Positions 1 through 7,098 of a stretch of 21,514 bases of DNA are shown here, piece after piece (position 1 is the stretch's first letter; every line of letters starts with the position of its first letter). The translations under genes were made by a program, and so were the position numbers. The stretch is from UMGS1663 sp963621995. GTDB lineage: Bacteria; Bacillota; Clostridia; TANB77; CAG-508. The stretch spans positions 1-21,514 of the forward strand of contig CAVFFZ010000022.1 of NCBI GenBank assembly GCA_963621995.1, given 5' to 3'. The notes under the pieces were generated by a model. It worked only from the letters and a program-made list of their open reading frames with translations, searched no databases and was not told the origin of the DNA.

Positions 1-1
1 A

Positions 2-208
2 CCATCAAAAGAAGAGTGGAGTGCATTCGGATACAATTTAGGAATAACAACTGATAACTACACAAACGAAGGTTTGTCTGCCTACTGCTGGTCGTCGTCG
101 CTAAGCAGTAGTGACACCGCGTGGCTCGCTATCTGCAGCGGTGGGTGCATGGACGTCACCTCCTTATCAATGGCAATTTCCTATGTGCGCCTAAGCGCGA
201 CTTTCTAG
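2..208 (+). CDS. C-terminal fragment of a DGR-type hypervariable C-type-lectin-fold protein
   Basis: This is the end of a gene that begins left of the window; 68 codons are visible before the TAG stop. The fragment opens with SKEEWSAFGYNLGITTDNY, then GLSAYCWSSS, a variable-looking stretch, and a YVRLSATF end. This matches the C-terminal layout of diversity-generating retroelement targets and related formylglycine-generating-enzyme-type lectin folds: a WSSS block, then AW, then G, then a YVR(x)nAF-like end. In known DGR targets this part forms the ligand-binding face and is rewritten by mutagenic retrohoming. Base composition supports this: about 60% G+C over bases 79-163, against very AT-rich surroundings. 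No reverse transcriptase, accessory protein or template repeat lies to the right in this window, so those would have to be upstream or elsewhere. The protein family is fairly sure; that the DGR is active is inference. Confidence 0.8.
   Translation, partial: PSKEEWSAFGYNLGITTDNYTNEGLSAYCWSSSLSSSDTAWLAICSGGCMDVTSLSMAISYVRLSATF
79..205 (+). other. Putative DGR variable region (VR)
   Basis: Of the 20 codons from 104 to 163, 16 end in C or T and none ends in A, whereas flanking genes favour A-ending codons. That is what adenine-directed mutagenesis of AAC/AAT codons in a template repeat leaves behind: the first two bases randomised, the pyrimidine third base kept. Four codons that break the pattern are GCG, TGG, GGG and ATG; the GCG-TGG pair (AW) is usually invariant in such proteins. 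The 3' end (GTGCGCCTAAGCGCGACTTTC, split here as bases 185-205) is GC-rich, as expected for an initiation-of-mutagenic-homing sequence. It contains the short inverted repeat GCGC-CTAA-GCGC at 187-198. The exact VR limits cannot be set without the template repeat. Confidence 0.7.
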
Positions 209-251
209 CTTTGAAAAAAGTGTAAAAATAGGCTATAAATTTATAAACGTG

Positions 252-280
252 TTGTATTTATATTAAAATTATGATAAAAT
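252..280 (+). promoter_or_regulatory. Sigma-A-type promoter for metG
   Basis: TTGTAT (252-257) and TAAAAT (275-280) are separated by 17 bases, the optimal spacing for vegetative sigma factor. They sit about 45 bases upstream of the metG start, in the short gap after the lectin-like gene. There is no room for a T-box leader between this promoter and metG. Confidence 0.55.
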
Positions 281-324
281 GCAAATATTATAGAAAAAAG
301 TTAAAAATGTAAGGAGGAAACAAA

Positions 325-1914
325 ATGGAAAAGAAAACATTTTATATCACAACACCAATTTATTATCCAAGTGGAAAATTCCATATAGGAACAGCGTATA
401 CAACGGTGCTTGCTGATAGTATGAAACGTTATAAAATAGCAAGAGGGTATGACTCTTACATGTTAACTGGATTAGACGAACATGGACAAAAAATACAAGA
501 AGTAGCTTTAAAAAACGGAAAAACACCACAACAACATGTAGATGAAATGGCAGATGTTGCTAAAAAATTATGGAAATTGATGGATATAGACTATGATGAC
601 TTTATTCGTACAACAGAACTAAGACACACAAAAGTTGTAGAAGATATATTTGATAGATTAATGGAGCAAGGGGATATTTACCTAGGCGAATATGAAGGTT
701 GGTATTGTACACCATGCGAAACATTTTTTACGGATACACAATTAGTTGATGGAAAATGTCCAGATTGTGGTAGAGAAGTAAAGAAAATGAAAGAAGAATC
801 TTACTTCTTTAATATGAAAAAATACCAAGCTAGACTAGTAAAATTCTATGAAGAAAATCCGGATTTTATAGCACCAGAATCAAGAAAAAATGAATTGTTT
901 AATAACTTTATAAAACCAGGTTTAGAAGATTTATGCGTAAGTAGAACAAGTTTTGATTGGGGAGTTAAAGTAAGAAAAAATCCAAAACATGTTGTATATG
1001 TTTGGTTAGATGCACTAACAAACTACATTACAGCTTTAGGGTATGGGTCAGAAGATGATAGTAAATTCAAAAAATACTGGCCAGCAGACGTTCATATTGT
1101 GGGAAAAGATATTATTCGTTTTCATGGTATATATTGGCCAATATTCTTAATGGCGTTAGATTTACCATTACCTAAAAAAATATATGCACATGGATGGATA
1201 ATGATGAAAGACGGAAAAATGTCAAAATCTAAAGGAAATATTGTCTACCCAGAACTATTAATAAATAGATATGGATTGGATGCAACAAAATATTTCTTAT
1301 TAAAAGAACTACAATATGGACAAGATGGAGTGTTTACACCAGAAGGATTTGTAGAAAGATATAATATTGATCTATGTAATGATTTAGGGAATCTACTAAA
1401 TAGGTCAATTGGAATGATGAATAAATATTTTGAAGGAGTTATTCCAAAATTAACTAGTGTAAGAAACGAGCAAGATAAAGAACTAGAAAAATATGTAATG
1501 GAAAAAGTAAAGGAATTTGAAGAAAACATGGATAGTATACATGTAAGTAATGCATTAGGCGAAATTTGGAATATCATTTCAAGGAGCAATAAATATATAG
1601 ATGAAACAGCACCTTGGGTTTTAGCAAAATCAGAAGCTATAGAAGATAAAGAAAAATTAGCTTCTGTAATGTATCACTTAGTGGAAAATTTAAGAATAGT
1701 AGCGGTTTTATTAAAACCATTCATGAAAGAGACTTCTGAGAGAATGTTAGAACAATTAGGCATTAAAGATGAAAATCTTATTAATTGGGATAGTATAGAA
1801 GAATATGGCAAAATAAAAGAAGAAATTAAAGTAATAGAAAAAGGTGAACCTCTATTTATTAGACTAGATATGGAAGAAGAAGTAAACTATATTAAAGAGG
1901 GAATGAAAAAATAA
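325..1914 (+). CDS. metG: Methionine--tRNA ligase, short form
   Basis: Charges tRNA-Met with methionine using ATP, in the cytoplasm. It is a class I synthetase: the HIGH-type signature is HIGT at residues 20-23, KMSKS is at 298-302, and the zinc knuckle inserted in the catalytic domain has four cysteines (C128, C131, C145, C148; CxxC...CxxC). An anticodon-binding helical domain follows to the end. At 529 residues it lacks the C-terminal tRNA-binding (Trbp111-like) domain that extends many Firmicute and enterobacterial enzymes to about 650-680 residues; shorter forms without it are also known. The start is set by AAGGAGG at 311-317, seven bases upstream. It has its own promoter and is followed 19 bases later by a small gene that may share the transcript. 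Confidence 0.97.
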   Translation: MEKKTFYITTPIYYPSGKFHIGTAYTTVLADSMKRYKIARGYDSYMLTGLDEHGQKIQEVALKNGKTPQQHVDEMADVAKKLWKLMDIDYDDFIRTTELRHTKVVEDIFDRLMEQGDIYLGEYEGWYCTPCETFFTDTQLVDGKCPDCGREVKKMKEESYFFNMKKYQARLVKFYEENPDFIAPESRKNELFNNFIKPGLEDLCVSRTSFDWGVKVRKNPKHVVYVWLDALTNYITALGYGSEDDSKFKKYWPADVHIVGKDIIRFHGIYWPIFLMALDLPLPKKIYAHGWIMMKDGKMSKSKGNIVYPELLINRYGLDATKYFLLKELQYGQDGVFTPEGFVERYNIDLCNDLGNLLNRSIGMMNKYFEGVIPKLTSVRNEQDKELEKYVMEKVKEFEENMDSIHVSNALGEIWNIISRSNKYIDETAPWVLAKSEAIEDKEKLASVMYHLVENLRIVAVLLKPFMKETSERMLEQLGIKDENLINWDSIEEYGKIKEEIKVIEKGEPLFIRLDMEEEVNYIKEGMKK

Positions 1915-1933
1915 AGTAAAAGAGGTACTTTAA

Positions 1934-2101
1934 ATGGACGAAAAGCATAGACAATATTGTATAAGATTGGGTAATCCATATATGAAAGAAGAAAGTTTTA
2001 GAGAGCAAGTAAAAACACAAGGAAGCAATGCATATTTAATACAAAAAAATACTATAAAACCAGATGATTGGATAAAAAATAACAAAAGATTCACAAATTA
2101 G
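1934..2101 (+). CDS. Small hypothetical protein, 55 residues
   Basis: An unrecognised small gene just after metG. It begins ATG with GAGGT at 1922-1926 as ribosome site, seven bases upstream, and reads MDEKHRQYCIRLGNPYMKEE at its N-terminus. It is hydrophilic and lysine-rich, with no membrane segment and one cysteine (C9). The codon choice resembles neighbouring genes, and a strong terminator starts 30 bases after its stop, so it is probably co-transcribed with metG. No family or function can be assigned. It could be chance, but the ribosome site, spacing and terminator position all favour a real gene. Confidence 0.55.
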   Translation: MDEKHRQYCIRLGNPYMKEESFREQVKTQGSNAYLIQKNTIKPDDWIKNNKRFTN

Positions 2102-2130
2102 ACATAATATATTAGTAAAATAAAACAAAA

Positions 2131-2169
2131 GGAAGTAGAGCAATAAAATATAAAGTTGCTCTTCTTTTA
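2131..2169 (+). terminator. Rho-independent terminator of the metG unit
   Basis: AGAGCAA (2137-2143) pairs with TTGCTCT (2156-2162). The stem extends outward past one mismatch (GGAAG with CTTTT-side bases, including a G-U pair) and is followed by a T-rich tract at 2162-2168. It lies directly after the small gene that follows metG. Confidence 0.75.
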
Positions 2170-2260
2170 TACAATAGGAAAGTTATTCTTTCCTATTGTA
2201 TAAAAAGAGCTTCGCTCTAGAAGTTGCACAGAAAAATTCTTTAAGAGAATTTCTGTGCAA
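2165..2260. repeat. Three consecutive strong hairpins
   Basis: Hairpin 1 is a perfect 18-base-pair stem (2165-2182 with 2188-2205) around the loop TTATT. Hairpin 2 pairs AGAGC (2206-2210) with GCTCT (2214-2218) and starts at the very next base. Hairpin 3 pairs TTGCACAGAAA (2224-2234) with TTTCTGTGCAA (2250-2260), continuing inward by four pairs past a two-base bulge. Together with the terminator just upstream, nearly every base from 2131 to 2260 is in a stem or small loop. None of the three is followed by a good T-tract, so they are not ordinary terminators. They could be a REP-like or MITE-like repeat, or a structured RNA end. Confidence 0.7.
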
Positions 2261-2297
2261 GAACAAATTTACGGAAAGCTTAAATGTTTTAATTTTA

Positions 2298-2327
2298 TTG
2301 CTAATTATAATTTGTAGTTTTTATAAC
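2298..2327 (+). promoter_or_regulatory. Possible promoter for the two-component operon
   Basis: TTGCTA (2298-2303) is followed after 17-18 bases by TTATAA/TATAAC (2321-2327). The spacing is right but the -10 match is only moderate. It lies about 60 bases upstream of the response regulator. Confidence 0.35.
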
Positions 2328-2385
2328 ATACTATAAATTTATTAGCATTCCGATTTGTTCAATGTTTAAGTAATAGGAGGAAAAT

Positions 2386-3063
2386 ATGAGCGATATTACA
2401 GTCTTAGTAGTAGATGATGAATCAAGAATGCGTAAATTAGTAAAAGATTTTTTAATGCAAAAGCAATATAAAGTATTGGAAGCTGGTGATGGTGAAGAAG
2501 CATTAAAAGTATTTGAAGAAAACCAAAGTAAAATTAATATAATATTGTTAGATGTTATGATGCCAAAGCTAGATGGCTGGTCAGTTTTAAGACAAATTCG
2601 TCAAAAATCTAATGTTCCAATTATAATGCTAACTGCAAGAGGAGAAGAACAAGATGAATTATTTGGGTTTGAGCTTGGAGTAGATGAATATATTTCTAAA
2701 CCATTTAGTCCTAAAATATTAGTAGCAAGAGTAGAAGCTATTTTAAATAGAACAACTGAAAAGAAAAATGAAACAAAAGATTATGGTGGAATTGTAATAG
2801 ATAGTGATGGAAGAACAGTAAAAATTGACGGAAAACAAATAGAATTAAGCCTAAGAGAATATGAATTACTAAAATATTTAGTAGATAACAATGGAATTGC
2901 ATTGTCTAGAGATAAAATTTTAAACAATGTATGGAATTACGACTATTATGGAGATACAAGAACAATAGATAGTCATATAAAAAAAGTAAGACATAAATTA
3001 GGTAAAAAAGGGAAATATATAGAAACTATTCGTGGAGTAGGATATAAATTTGAAGTAAAATAG
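2386..3063 (+). CDS. OmpR/PhoB-family response regulator
   Basis: DNA-binding response regulator that is activated by phosphoryl transfer from a partner kinase. The receiver domain covers residues 1-120 with the acidic pair D10/D11, phospho-acceptor D56 in LLDVMMPKLDG, T83 and K105. The C-terminal winged-helix DNA-binding domain covers about residues 130-225 and ends with the typical RTIDSHIKKVRHKLG and IRGVGYKF blocks. The ribosome site is AGGAGG, and the gene overlaps translationally with the next: the kinase's AGGAG starts inside this stop codon. The target genes are not evident; adjacent envelope genes such as the sortase are one guess. The length (225) is normal for the family. Confidence 0.95.
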   Translation: MSDITVLVVDDESRMRKLVKDFLMQKQYKVLEAGDGEEALKVFEENQSKINIILLDVMMPKLDGWSVLRQIRQKSNVPIIMLTARGEEQDELFGFELGVDEYISKPFSPKILVARVEAILNRTTEKKNETKDYGGIVIDSDGRTVKIDGKQIELSLREYELLKYLVDNNGIALSRDKILNNVWNYDYYGDTRTIDSHIKKVRHKLGKKGKYIETIRGVGYKFEVK

Positions 3064-3073
3064 GAGCAAATAG

Positions 3074-4624
3074 ATGAAAGGTATTAAGGAAAATACAAAA
3101 TCTGTACGTTTTAGATTATTTAGTTCTTTATGTATTATAGTAGCATTAATTATATTATTTCTAATAATTATTAACAATGTGGTACTAGAGAGTTTTTACT
3201 TATATTCCAAAATTAAAAATGTAAAATTAGCATATCAAAAAATCAATGAAATATATGGTCAAGCAGATGAAAATGATTACTATTCTAATATAGAAGAAGA
3301 ATTAAATAAAATATCTACAAAAAATAATTTTGATATTTTAATTATGGATGCAAGGAACAATATTATATATAGCTCTGGTAAAAATTTAACAACTACGGTA
3401 GAAAAGATAAATGAAGTAATTATGAACAATAATGACAAAAATTTAATAGCACAAAGAATTGAAAACTTCGATAATCACGTTATATATGAAAATAATAATA
3501 TAATAATTAGAAGAATAATTAATGAAAAAGATAATATGAATTACATATTTTTAACGGGAACTCTTGAAAATGGAAACATTGTGTACATACGTATACAAGT
3601 AGCTTCAATACAGGAAAGTGTACAAATATCTAACAGATTGCTAATCTTTATGGGCGGTTTTACAATTATAATTGCAAGTATTTTGGCATCATTTGTTTCA
3701 AAGGAATTTACTAAGCCTATAGTAGAATTGAATGATATTGCACAGAATATGTCAAAGTTAGACTTTAGCAAAAAGTACAAAGTAAATGATACAGATGACG
3801 AAATTAACAATTTAGGGAAAAGTATAAATACTGTGTCAGACAAATTAGAAGCTACAATAAATAGGTTGAGAGACTCAAACATAGAATTAGAAAAAGATAT
3901 AGAAGAAAAATCTAAAATAGATGAAATGAGAAAACAATTTATATCAGATGTATCTCATGAGTTGAAAACGCCAATTGCCTTAATACAAGGTTATGCGGAA
4001 GGACTTGTGGAAAATGTTAATACAGATGAAGAATCTAGAAAATTTTATGCAGAGGTTATTTTAGATGAATCTAACAAAATGGATACATTAGTAAAACAAT
4101 TACTAGAGCTAATGAAACTAGAATATGGAAAACGTGAATTTAATAATGTTCAATTTAATATTGTAGAATTAGTAAATGAAGTAATAAGAAAATGTGGTGT
4201 TATGATAAAAGAAAAAGGTGCTCAAATGAAATTTGAAAACACAGAAGAAATACTAGTTTGGGCAGACGAATTTTATATAGAGCAAGTTGTAACAAATTAC
4301 TTTACAAATGCTCTAAAACATGTTAAAGAAGTAAATGGACAAAAAGAAATAAGAATAACAATTAATAAGACTAAAAAAGATAAAGTAAGAATAGCTGTAT
4401 TTAATACCGGAGACAATATAGATGAAATAGAACTAGACAGAATATGGAAACGTTTTTACAAAGTAGATGCTTCTAGAAATAGAGAAGATGGAGGAACAGG
4501 AATAGGATTATCTTTGGTAAAAGCAATAATGAACAATTATAAAAATGACTATGGGGTATTAAATAAAGAAGATGGAGTAGAGTTTTATTTTGAAATGACA
4601 TTATCTGAAGATGCTAAAAAATAG
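3074..4624 (+). CDS. Membrane sensor histidine kinase
   Basis: Partner kinase of the preceding regulator, anchored in the cytoplasmic membrane. Visible layout: transmembrane helix 1 at about residues 14-37, an extracytoplasmic sensor region of about 150 residues, helix 2 at about 189-209, a HAMP linker to about 262, a coiled-coil linker, then the dimerisation/phospho-acceptor domain with H295 in SHELKTPIALIQGYAEGL. The ATPase domain has the N-box (N408 and N412 in NYFTNALKH), a diverged G1 box (NTGDN) and the G2 box GGTGIGLSL (473-481). The sensor sequence matches no ligand-binding family I recognise, so the signal is unknown. It starts 10 bases after the regulator with AGGAG at 3062-3066. 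Confidence 0.95.
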   Translation: MKGIKENTKSVRFRLFSSLCIIVALIILFLIIINNVVLESFYLYSKIKNVKLAYQKINEIYGQADENDYYSNIEEELNKISTKNNFDILIMDARNNIIYSSGKNLTTTVEKINEVIMNNNDKNLIAQRIENFDNHVIYENNNIIIRRIINEKDNMNYIFLTGTLENGNIVYIRIQVASIQESVQISNRLLIFMGGFTIIIASILASFVSKEFTKPIVELNDIAQNMSKLDFSKKYKVNDTDDEINNLGKSINTVSDKLEATINRLRDSNIELEKDIEEKSKIDEMRKQFISDVSHELKTPIALIQGYAEGLVENVNTDEESRKFYAEVILDESNKMDTLVKQLLELMKLEYGKREFNNVQFNIVELVNEVIRKCGVMIKEKGAQMKFENTEEILVWADEFYIEQVVTNYFTNALKHVKEVNGQKEIRITINKTKKDKVRIAVFNTGDNIDEIELDRIWKRFYKVDASRNREDGGTGIGLSLVKAIMNNYKNDYGVLNKEDGVEFYFEMTLSEDAKK

Positions 4625-4636
4625 CATCTTCTTTAT
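4607..4636 (+). terminator. Terminator of the two-component operon
   Basis: Perfect 10-base-pair stem, GAAGATGCTA (4607-4616) with TAGCATCTTC (4622-4631), loop AAAAA, then TTTAT. The left arm is coding and the right arm contains the kinase stop codon, so the hairpin overlaps the gene end. Confidence 0.7.
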
Positions 4637-5005
4637 GTTATAATTATAAAATTTTAGAAAAATAATGCAAAAAATACAATAAAAAATGCCTACAAGAAGC
4701 GGATTACATTAAACAGGTGTCGAAAAATAAAGAAAAAGCACGATGAAAAGTTCTTTACAAATATGGAAGAATATGGTAACATAAATTCAGATTAAAAATT
4801 GCAGTTTTAATTCAAAAAAATTTACTTTCAAAGAAGTTAAAAATCATTAGTAATTGTGTAAGAAAAATACACATAAACAAAAATCCAAATTAAACAGAAG
4901 AAAAAATATATAATCATACAAAAGATTAGAAATTTGTAATCAAAAGAAGTTATAACAAACAAAAGAAAATAGAAAAAACAGAAGAATAAAATAGAAAAAA
5001 ATAAA
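4637..5005. other. Gene-free A-rich interval
   Basis: About 370 bases without a supportable gene. All frames are interrupted; the longest open stretches are short and lack a ribosome site. The + strand is very A-rich. A short patch near 4688-4750 has higher G+C and reads QEADYIKQVSKNKEKAR in one frame before a stop, which could be a decayed gene end, but nothing is recognisable. No clear promoter or hairpin was found. Confidence 0.5.
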
Positions 5006-5023
5006 AGGAGGCCTAATTCATGT

Positions 5024-5614
5024 ATGTTTTATAGCAAAAGAAATAGGATAGCTATTTGCATAATACTTACAATTATAATATTTGTATCTATAAAATTTGT
5101 TCATAATCAATTTTTTAAAAATCAAAAAAAGGATAATAATTCTAATAATGACACAAAAACAAGTCAAGTGTCATATAATCAAGAAAAAGAAGTAGAAAAT
5201 ACAGAAAAAAATGAAATTATTACAAACCAATATAAGGAAAATGAATGGAGAATACTTATTTCTAAAATTAATTTAGATGCACCTATCATAGAAGGGACAA
5301 GTAAAGAAGTATTAAGAAGAGGAGTGGGACATTTTCAAACAACAAGTAAATGGAACGGAAATGTTGTTCTTGTAGCTCATAATAGAGGGTATAAATATAA
5401 CTTTTTCAAAGAAATAAAAAATCTTGAAGAAGGTGATGTAATTGTGTATAAAACAGAAAGCAATAGTAGAAATTATAAAGTTATTGAAAATAAAAGAATT
5501 AAAGAAACAGATTTTCGCTACCTAGAAAATACAAATGAAAATACATTAACACTTATTACTTGCTTAGAAGACATGCCTGAATATAGAACTTGTATTCAGG
5601 CAGTGGAAATATAA
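5024..5614 (+). CDS. Sortase-family transpeptidase
   Basis: Membrane-anchored cysteine transpeptidase that cuts LPxTG-like signals and links surface proteins to the cell wall or to each other. One N-terminal transmembrane helix lies at residues 7-26, then a lysine/asparagine-rich linker, then the sortase beta-barrel from about residue 70. The catalytic triad is visible: H119 in VAHNRG, C180 in LITCLED, R188 in YRTC. At 196 residues it is a normal class C/D/E-sized enzyme; I cannot assign the class by eye. An ATG at 5020 is nearer the AGGAGG (5006-5011) but opens only a four-codon frame, so 5024 with a 12-base spacing is the usable start. A candidate substrate is the LPRTG-ending protein at 10224-12083, but no substrate gene is adjacent. 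Confidence 0.93.
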   Translation: MFYSKRNRIAICIILTIIIFVSIKFVHNQFFKNQKKDNNSNNDTKTSQVSYNQEKEVENTEKNEIITNQYKENEWRILISKINLDAPIIEGTSKEVLRRGVGHFQTTSKWNGNVVLVAHNRGYKYNFFKEIKNLEEGDVIVYKTESNSRNYKVIENKRIKETDFRYLENTNENTLTLITCLEDMPEYRTCIQAVEI

Positions 5615-5702
5615 AGGTTAAAGTGAAATATGGAAAAATATTTATAAGGAGGAATGCTTATAAGAAATTATTAAAAATTTTATAAACAAAAAAGAAAAAT
5701 AA

Positions 5703-5732
5703 TTGACATAGGAAATATAATAAATATATAAT
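5703..5732 (+). promoter_or_regulatory. Consensus sigma-A promoter upstream of the CNNM/CorC gene
   Basis: Exact TTGACA (5703-5708) and exact TATAAT (5727-5732), 18 bases apart. This is the best match to consensus seen in the window. It drives the membrane protein gene that starts at 5787. Confidence 0.7.
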
Positions 5733-5786
5733 AAAAGCATCAAAAAAAGGGAATAAATATAACAAAAAAGAAGAAAGAGTGAAAAA

Positions 5787-7073
5787 ATGATAACTCAAAT
5801 TGTTATATTAGTAGTCTTAATATTATTAAATGCATATTTTGCGGCTTCAGAAATAGCATTTATATCCCTTAATGATACAAAAATAGAAAAACAAGCAAAA
5901 GAAGGAAATAAAAAAGCTAAACAAATACAAAAAATGTTGAAAACTCCAAGCGAATTTTTAGCAACTATCCAAATTGGAATAACTTTAGCAGGATTTTTAT
6001 CAAGTGCTTTTGCATCAGATGCATTTGCTGATATTTTAGCCCCAGCATTATATAAAATATTTCCTATGATATCAATTCAAGTATTTAAAGGAAGTTCTAT
6101 TGTTTTAATAACAATAATACTATCATTTTTTACTCTAGTGTTTGGAGAATTAGTACCTAAAAGGTTAGCAATGAAATATTACGAAAAAATAGCATTTTCA
6201 AGTATAGGTGTAATTAAATTCCTTTCTATTATCACTTTACCATTTGTAAAAGTTCTAAGTGCTGTTACAAATTTCATTTCAAAATTATTTGGAATATCTG
6301 AAAATGAAGAAGAAGTTGTAACAGAAGAAGAAATAAAAATGATGATTGATGAGGGTGAAGAAAAAGGAACAATACAACAAGAAGAAAAAGAAATGATTCA
6401 CAACATATTTGAATTTAATGATATTACAGTATCTGAAGTAATGACTCATAGAACAGATGTATATGCAATTGAAATAGATTCTGAAATAAATGATATTATA
6501 AAAGAACTAGATGATTATAAATATAGCAGAATTCCAGTGTATGAGGAGACTATAGATAATATAAAAGGAATATTATTTGTAAAGGATTTATTAAAATATT
6601 TACATGGAAAAAAAGCTATAAAAATAAAGAATATCATGAGAGAAGCTTATTTTGTCTCTGAAAACAAGCCAATTAATGAACTATTTAAAAATTTAAAAAA
6701 AAATAAAATGCAAATGGCAATAGTAGTTGATGAATATGGAGGAATAGCAGGTATAGTAACTATGGAGGATCTATTAGAAGAAATTGTAGGAAACATTTTT
6801 GACGAATATGATGAATTTGAAAATGACTATACAAAGATAGATGACAATACATTTTTAATTAATGGAAGTGTATCTATAAATGACTTAAAGAAAATACTAA
6901 AAATTGATTTACCAGAAGGAGATTATGAAACTTTATCAGGATATTTAATAAACTTGTTAGGAAGATTACCAAAAGATAACGAAACCCCTATCATAGAAAC
7001 AAAACAAGTTAATTATAAAATTGAAAAATCCGAAGATAAAAGAATTGTGTTAGTTAAAGCTTGTAAAATATAA
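5787..7073 (+). CDS. CNNM/CorC (HlyC) family membrane protein with CBS pair
   Basis: Integral membrane protein of the family variously called HlyC/CorC, TlyC or CNNM, linked in several bacteria to magnesium or cobalt efflux and resistance. Order of domains: CNNM transmembrane domain (DUF21) at about residues 1-185, starting ILNAYFAASEIAFIS and including FGELVPKRLA; a CBS pair at about 205-330 (VMTHRTDVYAI; MAIVVDEYGGIAGIVTMEDL); and a C-terminal CorC_HlyC domain at about 340-425. Its 428 residues are typical. The ribosome site is weak (GAAAGAG at about 5772-5778). The next gene starts 26 bases after its stop and probably shares the transcript. The hemolysin name is historical; metal-ion transport is the more likely role. 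Confidence 0.93.
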   Translation: MITQIVILVVLILLNAYFAASEIAFISLNDTKIEKQAKEGNKKAKQIQKMLKTPSEFLATIQIGITLAGFLSSAFASDAFADILAPALYKIFPMISIQVFKGSSIVLITIILSFFTLVFGELVPKRLAMKYYEKIAFSSIGVIKFLSIITLPFVKVLSAVTNFISKLFGISENEEEVVTEEEIKMMIDEGEEKGTIQQEEKEMIHNIFEFNDITVSEVMTHRTDVYAIEIDSEINDIIKELDDYKYSRIPVYEETIDNIKGILFVKDLLKYLHGKKAIKIKNIMREAYFVSENKPINELFKNLKKNKMQMAIVVDEYGGIAGIVTMEDLLEEIVGNIFDEYDEFENDYTKIDDNTFLINGSVSINDLKKILKIDLPEGDYETLSGYLINLLGRLPKDNETPIIETKQVNYKIEKSEDKRIVLVKACKI

Positions 7074-7098
7074 AACGAAGAAAAAGATGGAGGAAATA

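Noticed and set aside
208..324. T-box riboswitch upstream of metG
   Set aside because: Only about 45 bases separate the promoter from the start codon, and no TGGNACCGCG-type T-box sequence is present.
1245..1589. 114-codon minus-strand frame inside metG
   Set aside because: A shadow of metG; leucine/serine-rich sequence typical of reversed AT-rich coding DNA.
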